A model generated the notes under the pieces. It made no database searches, was not told where the DNA came from, and saw only the letters and a program-made list of their open reading frames with translations. The translations under genes were made by a program, and so were the position numbers. This document shows, piece by piece, positions 61,001-64,000 of a stretch of DNA of 64,000 nt (position 1 is its first letter; each line of letters opens with the position of its first letter). Origin of the DNA: Congeria kusceri (lineage: Eukaryota; Mollusca; Bivalvia; Myida; Dreissenidae); NCBI GenBank assembly GCA_027627225.1, contig CM051029.1, forward strand, positions 25,614,851 through 25,678,850. Direction: 5' to 3'.

Positions 61001-62836
61001 TTGTTGACTTAAATTCCCTAAAAAACATGGTTTCTGGACGATAACTCAAGAATGGATTGACATATTCAAATCAGTTTTGGTACACATATGTAGCATCATA
61101 AAATACAGGTCAAGTTCTACTTTGGTTACAATTACTAAATTTTGACTAAGTTATGGCCCATTTTTTGACTTAAATTCGCTGAAGACACGGTTTCAGGACA
61201 ATAACTCATGAAAGGCTCCTCATATTTAAATTATTTTTTTGCACATACCAAATAGGTGTAACACCAAATAACACAGGCCAGGTTCGACTTTGGTTACAAA
61301 CCGCTAAATGTTGTCAGGGTTATGGCTTCTATTGAAATTAAATTTTTCCAAATTTTTTCTTTAAACTTTCACAAATTAAAGCATTCTTATTGTGTCCATT
61401 TCTTTAAATGGATGCAATAGTTTTGCGACAATGCCATATTGTGGGGATGTATTCGTCACTCATGTGACAATTTTAGTTTATTATTATTTACTAAATATCG
61501 CATTCTTGCTTCTTTCAGACATTGGGTTATCGTGTTCAGAAGGTTGCCCTAGTAACAACACACACTGTGACGAGAACTACATTTGCAAGTGTAATCGCGG
61601 CTATGAGAAAAACGGCGTCTGTACGGACTGTAAGTTGGACAAGTTAGTCGTTTAACATGTCATATTCATATACGCATGTGTTACAGGCAACAAGTATACG
61701 AGAACGTTATCTCCTATAGAAATGTGGCAATATTACAAGTATTACAAAAAGATGCAGTGGTGTGGCGTGTAAATTAAATAAATGTATTTCTACCTGTATA
61801 ATTTATTATATGCCAATATGCATATTTATTATTTGTTAATATTCGTTTTTGTCCGGTATAACCTCACTGAGGCAATGTTTAATATGCATTTAAGATAATC
61901 GTTAATTCTTAATTGATGATTGCAAAATCACTTATACTCGTACAATGGTCCTTTTTTCAGATCTCGGATCAGAATGCGAATCGGACACACCTTGTCAACA
62001 CGTGGCCAATGCTCGTTGCGATTCCGCAACACATGTTTGCGTATGCGCGGATGGTTTTTATGACAACGGACAGGATGAATGTCTTCCAAGTATGGTTAAA
62101 TAAATGCTCGAATAAATGGAATGTTATTTTTCTTAGAAATTCTCAACCAACATCAATGTTCTTATACGTTTGTCAATCTAATATGTTACTTTAAAATTTG
62201 AAATAATTGTACAATGCCTAAATATTTGTAATCACAATCGTTTTTGCCTCACGGATGGTTTTGTCATTTTGCTTCAGTCTTAGGCAAAGAGTGTTCACCA
62301 GATTACTACTGCGGATCTGACGACTATGTTTGTGACGTAACTGTCTGCGTGTGTGCAACAACTCGAACTGAGCTTAATGGCAGATGCATCATGGGTAAGT
62401 GTTTTATTAATTTTGTTTATCTTACGGGTTTCTAACTTCTAATTCTACTACTGCTTCTAAATGTACTACTACAATATTACAAATACTACTACTGCTTCTG
62501 CTGCTGGTGTTGATGATAAATATGATGTCGATAATTTTAATAATACTAAACAGAAGAAGAAAAACAATAGTAATACATTGTTGATGTCCTTTTTGTTGCT
62601 TCTTTAGCTACTTAGGTTCTTAAATGTACGTTCAGATACCGCATGCGACGCGGAAGTTCCAACATTGCCCGATATTCTACGCAGATCTCCGAGCTACATC
62701 CTGTCCGAGAGGGAAGTGGTCATTCGAGACGATGCCCTGCCAAAGGGCTGGTACAACATCGGTAACCGCATGCTGTCCACGCAGTCCAGCGTCCCCGTAG
62801 GAGGCTGTGGAACAAAATGGCCGATTTATATGACAT
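30978..62836 (+). CDS. secreted multi-EGF/EB-module protein with D8C domain (3' end beyond window)
   Basis: Twenty-five exons join in one frame: 30978-31032, 48674-48748, 49337-49435, 50132-50245, 50421-50585, 51180-51299, 51578-51700, 52020-52211, 52527-52703, 53307-53441, 53830-53949, 54219-54350, 54653-54796, 55100-55222, 55624-55713, 55907-56026, 56792-56917, 57448-57570, 57848-58021, 58994-59200, 59751-59939, 61519-61629, 61961-62089, 62278-62394, 62636-62836. Every internal exon is a multiple of 3, has AG/GT borders and phase 1-1. The 1120 codons hold a signal peptide (1-20), 19 six-cysteine modules with CxC pairs, four four-cysteine exons, and the start of a D8C domain of the uromodulin/OIT3 kind. 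Extracellular binding or recognition role is inferred; no close family name can be given. Exon choice rests on frame, cysteines and splice signals, not on transcripts. Confidence 0.85.
31483..31850 (+). repeat. 45-bp minisatellite in intron 1, open in frame
   Basis: About eight units of GATTTACCTTATGACGCCGC plus GTATCTTACTGTAACACGTTGG-AT. The period is a multiple of three, so one frame stays open for 101 codons (15-residue repeat around DLPYDAAYLTVTRW). The last two units carry an extra T and break it. No ATG start is seen; regarded as non-coding. Confidence 0.85.
31860..33230 (+). other. intron 1, part: no exon seen
   Basis: Holds only the 28-bp triplicate at 32364. The open frames of 64-73 aa lack cysteine patterns like the later exons. 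Confidence 0.4.
32364..32447 (+). repeat. three perfect 28-bp units
   Basis: TTTGTAACTATACGGCGCCC plus TCTAATTC repeated at 32364, 32392 and 32420 without mismatch, so recently expanded. Confidence 0.9.
33231..33500 (+). repeat. segmental duplication, copy 1, left part
   Basis: Matches 40359-40680: AGACAATCGGCGTTGAAATT, ATTGAGATGTC, GATCGGTTACGT, AATAAACCAATCATAC and so on. The rest of this copy resumes at 38797 after about 5.3 kb of later insertions. Confidence 0.7.
33515..34330 (+). repeat. mini-element with ~140-bp core repeats (TATGCCCCC ends)
   Basis: Begins TTATGCCCCCCTTCGAAG and ends with CGGGGGCATACATGTTTTAC near 34330. Four or so units share AGAAAAACGGTTTCCGCTCA, ATAACTTGAGAACGCATCGA, GAAACTT-ATACATAGATACC and GGTCAAGGTCAAGGTCACCG. 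An octet of (GGTC) copies lies at 33560. Same architecture as 35098 and 60635 but different sequence. Confidence 0.65.
34331..35097 (+). other. intron 1, between repeats: no exon seen
   Basis: A phrase GTCAGTTAACACTT-CAACACTGGGCAGAATTC occurs twice (34388 and 34561), and a TG run at 34368. Nothing else supported. Confidence 0.4.
35098..36262 (+). repeat. mini-element with four ~160-bp core units (ATACCCCCAC start)
   Basis: Starts ATTATACCCCCCACAAACGA. Units begin near 35184, 35345, 35504 and 35660 with TTTCC-GACGATAACTCAAGAA and contain TTGACATATTCAAATAATT, GGTACACATGTGTA and TTTGACAGAGTTATGGCCC. The end is probably at CCACTTTGGCCCTCTTGTA (36238-36257). The first part is repeated at 60635-61390 in the same orientation. 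Confidence 0.7.
36263..37166 (+). other. intron 1, between repeats: no exon seen
   Basis: AT-rich; the 62-aa open frame at 36396 has no recognisable domain. Confidence 0.4.
37167..37463 (+). mobile_element. tRNA-derived SINE, RUDI/V-SINE-like
   Basis: The head at 37167-37241 is tRNA-like: A box TAGCTCAGTTGGTAGA, anticodon loop CTACAAA, B box GGTTCGATTCC, with partly paired acceptor arms. The tail carries TATATGACGGAAATACTGTTGAATACGGC-type text followed by five or more CAAA steps. That tail and AAAC repeat fit the RUDI family described from molluscs, recalled from knowledge and not aligned here. Confidence 0.75.
37618..38790 (+). repeat. mini-element (CCCCCCATCGAAG start) with nested insert
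   Basis: Starts CCCCCCATCGAAGATTGCGG and ends GAGGGGGAATAACTGTTTTA...CAGCTCTTGTT. Two related core units flank the insert: AGTTTTCATCCGATCTT...CGCCCCAGGATTTGTGGAGC at 37730-37830 and AGTTTTCATCTAATCTT...CACCCCAGGAACTGCAGAG at 38570-38680. Confidence 0.6.
37845..38545. other. GC-rich 700-bp insert
   Basis: Clearly richer in G and C than its surroundings, with many CGG/CCG words (GGCGGTGGCAGCTG, GGCACCGTCCG, GGCGGTGCC). It lies between the two core units of the host element. No frame over 88 codons and no recognisable domain; inverted termini were not found. Confidence 0.5.
38797..40335 (+). repeat. segmental duplication, copy 1, right part
   Basis: Matches 40681-41497 in order: GAATTTGTCA, GTGTATTCATGCTA, GGAGAAGTTGATAGAAA, AGTAAGTTTGTAAATATAAA, TTTATGATTCT, GCGCGCTATTTTTAGAA and ATAGAGCGT. 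The 39033-39935 element is extra and absent from copy 2. Confidence 0.75.
39033..39935. mobile_element. 0.9-kb MITE with TTAAAGGGG termini
   Basis: Left end TTAAAGGGGGTATATACGAT and right end, complemented, TTAAAGGGGTATGTACGATT form ~20-bp inverted repeats. The same position in duplication copy 2 (near 41110) lacks it, which supports insertion as a unit. It has no transposase; the 63-aa open frame inside is not recognisable. Confidence 0.65.
40359..41497 (+). repeat. segmental duplication, copy 2
   Basis: Uninterrupted copy lying directly after copy 1. It joins the 33231-33500-like part to the 38797-40335-like part at 40680 without the two insertions found in copy 1. Confidence 0.75.
41857..41868 (+). 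repeat. left terminal inverted repeat
   Basis: TTAACATCTCGC, exact complement of 46340-46351. Confidence 0.65.
42042..45086 (+). CDS. THAP-domain DDE transposase, intact
   Basis: Four exons, 42042-42248, 42687-42847, 43057-43127 and 43966-45086, join without a break into 519 residues. An N-terminal THAP finger binds the transposon ends: C5-x4-C10, W in KRWIKAC, then C67-x2-H70 with the last His supplied by exon 2 (CTK|HFQEGKPTD). A basic linker (VPRKRRN) and a coiled coil (about 153-200, rich in Gln/Glu/Leu) follow. Next is an HTH_Tnp_4-like region (LEDQLLLTLIKLRLN) and a DDE_Tnp_4 core with D344 (LILDGTEI), D428 (GIMVDKGF) and E475 (HVERAISRVK), also the SDKEIT motif. Start context is good and all splice sites are GT/AG. 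All catalytic residues are kept, so it may be active. HARBI1-type Harbinger transposases share this fold; the nuclease partner favours ISL2EU. Confidence 0.88.
43132..46266 (-). pseudogene. SWIM-finger and YqaJ-type nuclease, three frameshifts
   Basis: Second gene of the transposon. Exons read leftward: 45987-46266, 45421-45652, 45095-45236 and 43132-43910. Exon 1 starts MAAMLRLRDIPDD and ends in a SWIM half (HCSCKAG); exon 2 supplies the other half (GEYAHVLAVVL), where a Cys usual in SWIM fingers is Tyr, then QQWDKPRGSK. Exon 4 carries the YqaJ/PD-(D/E)xK nuclease: RITASNFGQI, the catalytic TPDG and LEIKCPFS. Frame breaks lie near 46045 in exon 1, between about 45430 and 45500 in exon 2 and near 43798 in exon 4; exon 3 is clean. 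Exon lengths mod 3 agree with one indel in each of the three. The nuclease part alone is open for 177 codons. Role in transposition is not known to me. Confidence 0.75.
46340..46351 (-). repeat. right terminal inverted repeat
   Basis: GCGAGATGTTAA, exact complement of 41857-41868. Confidence 0.65.
46518..46577 (+). repeat. four copies of a 15-bp unit
   Basis: CATTATTTTAATCGT repeated four times without mismatch. Confidence 0.9.
47219..47302 (+). other. tRNA-like promoter, left arm
   Basis: A box TAGCGCAGTTGG matches the consensus; B box GAGTTCGATACCC is close to it; a T-rich stretch follows. The anticodon arm is too long and unpaired for a working tRNA. Confidence 0.65.
47617..47702 (-). 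other. tRNA-like promoter, right arm
   Basis: Mirror copy of the left-arm sequence: TAGCGCAGTTGGTTAAAGCG and GAGCTCGATACCCGC, then T-run, read on the minus strand. Confidence 0.65.
47951..48673 (+). other. end of intron 1: no exon seen
   Basis: AT-rich. Closes with a TATTTCAG acceptor at 48666-48673. Confidence 0.5.
48674..48748 (+). CDS. exon 2: four-cysteine segment
   Basis: Residues 19-43 (CKGDWEC...HC...NC). Acceptor TTTCAG, donor GTAAAC, 75 nt. Lacks the CxC pair of the later modules. Confidence 0.8.
49337..49435 (+). CDS. exon 3: four-cysteine segment
   Basis: Residues 44-76 (HCTTDAECDGVHSC...GQCNP). Acceptor TTTAAG, donor GTAAGT, 99 nt. Has an Asn-Ala-Thr glycosylation sequon. Confidence 0.8.
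50132..50245 (+). CDS. exon 4: EGF/EB-like module
   Basis: Residues 77-114, six cysteines in the order C-C-C-C-x-C-C with CNCKEGY. The acceptor at 50131 (TATTATAG) was chosen over TTGTAG at 50142 because only the former keeps frame and the first cysteine. Confidence 0.85.
50421..50585 (+). CDS. exon 5: EGF/EB-like module with Tyr/Phe-rich loop
   Basis: Residues 115-169. Six cysteines; between C2 and C3 stands YNSYGYYDFFYYYS, strikingly aromatic. Donor GTGAGT. Confidence 0.88.
51180..51299 (+). CDS. exon 6: EGF/EB-like module
   Basis: Residues 170-209, canonical: CDRDSDC...CNSGICSCKPGY...C. Acceptor TTTTTTCAG, donor GTAAGA. Confidence 0.9.
51578..51700 (+). CDS. exon 7: EGF/EB-like module
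   Basis: Residues 210-250: DCFADDDC...CTDGNCRCQDGF...C. Donor GTAAGC. Confidence 0.9.
52020..52211 (+). CDS. exon 8: EGF/EB-like module with long C2-C3 loop
   Basis: Residues 251-314. A 28-residue insert (IYMDRVRHPGKHFGYSDY and neighbours) lies between C2 and C3; ICTCAPGY follows; the final C is doubled (LCCQP). Donor GTATGT. Confidence 0.87.
52527..52703 (+). CDS. exon 9: EGF/EB-like module with long C5-C6 loop
   Basis: Residues 315-373. WTCECHPNY marks the CxC pair; the last loop before C6 is long (DYGSHYTGNN). Acceptor TTTCAG, donor GTAAGT. Confidence 0.88.
53307..53441 (+). CDS. exon 10: EGF/EB-like module
   Basis: Residues 374-418: ECNQRLSIC...YCSNVTDTCQCYPTF...C. Acceptor TTTCATAG, donor GTATGT. 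Confidence 0.87.
53830..53949 (+). CDS. exon 11: EGF/EB-like module
   Basis: Residues 419-458: SCSSVMNC...VCTNSVCECNV...GCMPK. Donor GTAACG. Confidence 0.87.
54219..54350 (+). CDS. exon 12: EGF/EB-like module
   Basis: Residues 459-502: PCEEDIAC...VCGATEPRTCVCVEHY...C. Acceptor CTACAG, donor GTATAT. Confidence 0.87.
54653..54796 (+). CDS. exon 13: EGF/EB-like module
   Basis: Residues 503-550: SCDDDEVC...ACYDLHGTGYTCQCDFGY...C. Closest of all to a classic EGF spacing. Donor GTAATA. Confidence 0.88.
55100..55222 (+). CDS. exon 14: atypical Trp/Tyr-rich four-cysteine segment
   Basis: Residues 551-591: WCYENDQC...LWWSVCDRSMYWRC. No CxC pair. Borders TTCTAG and GTACGT keep phase 1-1. Confidence 0.75.
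55624..55713 (+). CDS. exon 15: atypical four-cysteine segment
   Basis: Residues 592-621: TCSANDTNPDASC...HC...FC. No CxC pair; may fold together with exon 14 as one unit. Acceptor TTGCAG, donor GTATGA. Confidence 0.75.
55907..56026 (+). CDS. exon 16: EGF/EB-like module
   Basis: Residues 622-661: LCSAKDQRNC...ECNSEQGYCDCSDGF...C. Donor GTAGGT. Confidence 0.88.
56049..56310. repeat. degenerate ~30-bp tandem repeat in intron 16
   Basis: About eight worn units with TTCAATAAAGGC-, ACTTATAATTCCCAAG-like words, starting 23 bp after the exon-16 donor. Confidence 0.65.
56449..56568. repeat. three ~42-bp units in intron 16
   Basis: TTCAACC-CATATTCATATGTT followed by TATTGGCGTATTGCAGA, repeated three times with few changes. 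Confidence 0.85.
56792..56917 (+). CDS. exon 17: EGF/EB-like module
   Basis: Residues 662-703: ACEIDEDC...ECMDNACKCNPDMW...C. Donor GTAAGC. Resembles exon 5 in CKCNP(N/D)(I/M)W. Confidence 0.9.
57448..57570 (+). CDS. exon 18: EGF/EB-like module
   Basis: Residues 704-744: HCSASNPC...TCNTAGLCECEPGF...C. Acceptor GTTGCAG, donor GTTAGT. Confidence 0.9.
57848..58021 (+). CDS. exon 19: EGF/EB-like module with aromatic C3-C4 loop
   Basis: Residues 745-802. The loop between C3 and C4 is YWAYYDGKWFDNWGNAEY; then ICVCKPGY. Acceptor ATTGCAG, donor GTTTGT. Confidence 0.88.
58994..59200 (+). CDS. exon 20: EGF/EB-like module with large Trp/Tyr/His loop
   Basis: Residues 803-871. Between C2 and C3 is a ~34-residue loop with HWSYSYHYFSWWGQW and NYYSHYHSAFY; then LCECTPGY. 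Acceptor TTTGCAG, donor GTGACG. Markedly richer in C and G than its introns. Confidence 0.9.
59751..59939 (+). CDS. exon 21: EGF/EB-like module with poly-Tyr C5-C6 loop
   Basis: Residues 872-934: RCNNDDDC...CVCADNY, then GYYYYWYYDYYGRQ before C6. Acceptor TCTCAG, donor GTACGT. Confidence 0.9.
60375..60486 (+). repeat. direct duplication of a ~62-bp unit
   Basis: ACAATATGTATGCAATGCGT...GAATTGACTAGTC occurs twice in a row with one or two changes. Confidence 0.85.
60635..61390 (+). repeat. mini-element, second copy of the 35098 family
   Basis: Begins TTATTATACCCCCACACACG and a G-run, then four ~160-bp units (TTTCCGGATGATAACTCAAG, GGTACACATGTGTA, GTTATGGCCC). It is collinear with 35098-35830. 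It lies in intron 21. Confidence 0.75.
61519..61629 (+). CDS. exon 22: EGF/EB-like module
   Basis: Residues 935-971: SCSEGC...HCDENYICKCNRGYEKNGVC, with a short C1-C2 spacing of three. Donor GTAAGT. Confidence 0.9.
61961..62089 (+). CDS. exon 23: EGF/EB-like module
   Basis: Residues 972-1014: ECESDTPC...RCDSATHVCVCADGF...C. Donor GTATGG. Confidence 0.9.
62099..62158 (+). repeat. source-like copy of a 60-bp segment (intron 23)
   Basis: TAAATGCTCGAATAAATGGA...CTCAACCAACATCAATG starts 10 bp after the exon-23 donor and is repeated at 63010-63069 with two or three differences. Confidence 0.85.
62278..62394 (+). CDS. exon 24: EGF/EB-like module
   Basis: Residues 1015-1053: ECSPDYYC...VCDVTVCVCATT...RC. 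Acceptor GCTTCAG, donor GTAAGT. Confidence 0.9.
62636..62836 (+). CDS. exon 25: start of a D8C (uromodulin/OIT3-like) domain
   Basis: Residues 1054-1120. After ACDAEVPTLPD come LPKGWYNIGNRM and VGGCGTKWPIYMT, matching the GWYR...CGT.AP.W pattern of D8C domains. The remainder of the domain must lie in exons beyond the window. Acceptor GTTCAG, donor GTAGGT. A frame on past the donor stops at once (TAG), which supports splicing here. Confidence 0.8.
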
Positions 62837-63780
62837 GTAGGTAGCCTTACACAAAGTGGCCAATGAATGTGACATGTAGGTAGCCATGCAGGAGCAAAGT
62901 GGCCAATGTATATGACATGTATGTAGAAATACAGGAAAAATTTGTCCAATGTATATGACAAGTAGGTAGTCATGCAGAAACAAGGTGGCCAATATATATG
63001 ACATGTAGGTATAAATGCTCGAATAAATGGAATATTATTTTTCTTAGAAATTCTCAACCAACGTCAATGCAGGAACAAAGTGACCAATGTATATGCCATG
63101 TAGGTAGCCATGCATGAACAAAGCTGCCAATGTATATGACATGTCGGTAGCCGTGCAGGAACAAAGTGGCCAATGTATATGACATATAGGTAGCCATGCA
63201 GAAACAAAATGGCTAATGCATATGAAATGTAGGTAGCCAGGAATAAAGTGGCCATTATATTTGACATGTAGGTAACTCTATAGGAACGAAGTGGCCAATG
63301 TATATGACATGTAGGAAGCAATACATGAACAAAGTTGCCAATGTATATGACATGTATGTAGCATTACAGGAATACATTGGCCAATGTATATGACATTTAG
63401 GTAGCTTTACCGGATCTAAATGACTCATGTATATGACATGAAAGTAACACAGTGGTCAGTGTATATGACTGTACGTAACACTACAGGAATAAATTGGCCA
63501 ATGTATATGACATGAAGCTTACAATAACAAAGTGTCCAGTGTATACGAAATTAAGGTATCCGTACACTGACAAAGTGACCAATATATATGACATGTATAT
63601 AACTTTACAGAAACAAATTAGCCAATGTATGTGACATGTAGATAATCTTACAATAACAATGTTGCCAGTATTAATGACATGTGGATTACCTTATAGAAAC
63701 AAAGTGACACATTTATATGACATGTAGCTTACTTGACACGAACAAAAAGATCAATGCTAATGACGTTTCGGTTAACTTCG
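62806..63780 (+). repeat. ~43-bp minisatellite made from the exon-25 end and its donor
   Basis: Some 20 units of GGAACAAAGTGGCCAATGTA, TATGACATGTAGGTAGCC and ATGCA. The first unit is the last 31 bases of exon 25 plus the donor (TATATGACAT|GTAGGT). Units lie at 62806, 62849, 62892, 62936 and so on; they become more divergent rightward and fade near 63780. Open frames on the minus strand here (HWPLCSCMATYMSY-like) are repeat by-products. Confidence 0.88.
63010..63069 (+). repeat. 60-bp copy of intron-23 sequence inside the minisatellite
   Basis: Matches 62099-62158 from ATAAATGCTCGAATAAATGG through CTCAACCAACGTCAATG and splits a minisatellite unit. Confidence 0.85.
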
Positions 63781-64000
63781 ATGAAGAAGTAAGTGATGCA
63801 TGTAAGCAGACATTTGTAAGTCATACATAGTCGTATATGACAACATACTGCGTATTTGACATAAATGTTTCAAACTGTGTACATTTTTTTTACTGATGAG
63901 AGCATATTTAATTAAAGTGAACAGTGTATATGAACTGTTGATATTATCATTCAGATACTATTTGGCATTACTCTATATATGTTGTATGTAAATATAGGTT
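63781..64000. other. intron sequence, nothing further seen
   Basis: AT-rich. Isolated GTATATGA words may be last traces of the minisatellite. Confidence 0.5.

Noticed and set aside
62677..63321. Cys/His-rich open frames on the minus strand resembling zinc-binding peptides
   Set aside because: They are the complement of the exon-25-derived minisatellite; the CHIHWPLC pattern is a repeat effect.

Overview
The window looks like nuclear DNA of a mollusc, most likely a bivalve (inference). It is AT-rich, its genes are split by GT/AG introns, and it is dense with mobile elements. These include a SINE with the mollusc-type tail and AAAC repeats, mini-elements with internal arrays of roughly 160-bp units, and tRNA-bearing inverted-repeat elements. 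No bacterial, CRISPR or rRNA feature was seen.

Layout. 1-1800: 5' end of an LTR retrotransposon on the minus strand (LTR, primer-binding site, frameshifted gag). 2680-7500: short non-autonomous elements in otherwise empty DNA. 7528-10295: a large minisatellite built on CCATATGG that is open in many frames on both strands. 12718-18455: a decayed non-LTR retrotransposon of the I/Nimb/jockey kind, with ORF1, part of the endonuclease, part of the RT, and an RNase H. 18460-30700: no gene seen; it holds a tRNA-bearing element and a hAT-like element.

30978-62836 and beyond: one plus-strand gene for a secreted multi-module protein. Exon 1 encodes only a signal peptide and lies behind a TATA/CCAAT promoter. 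After a 17.6-kb intron come 23 small exons, each of phase 1-1 and each one cysteine-rich EGF/EB-like module. The last exon in view begins a D8C (uromodulin/OIT3-type) domain. The 25 exons join in one open frame of 1120 codons, and the gene continues past the window.

Intron 1 holds a tandem segmental duplication, several repeats, and a complete 4.5-kb DNA transposon (41857-46351) with 12-bp inverted termini. It carries two genes on opposite strands: an intact THAP plus DDE transposase (519 aa, four exons) and a SWIM/YqaJ-type nuclease (four exons, three with a frameshift). This pair fits the ISL2EU/IS4EU group as I recall it. The exons of the two genes interlock: each gene's exons sit in the other's introns, with gaps as small as 4 and 8 bp. 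Downstream, a 979-bp foldback element carries a tRNA-like promoter in each arm.

The observations most worth a second look are the interlocked transposon genes, an intronic minisatellite made from copies of an exon end plus its splice donor (62806-63780), the tRNA-armed foldback element, the aromatic-rich loops of the secreted protein, and the filled and empty sites in the intron-1 duplication.
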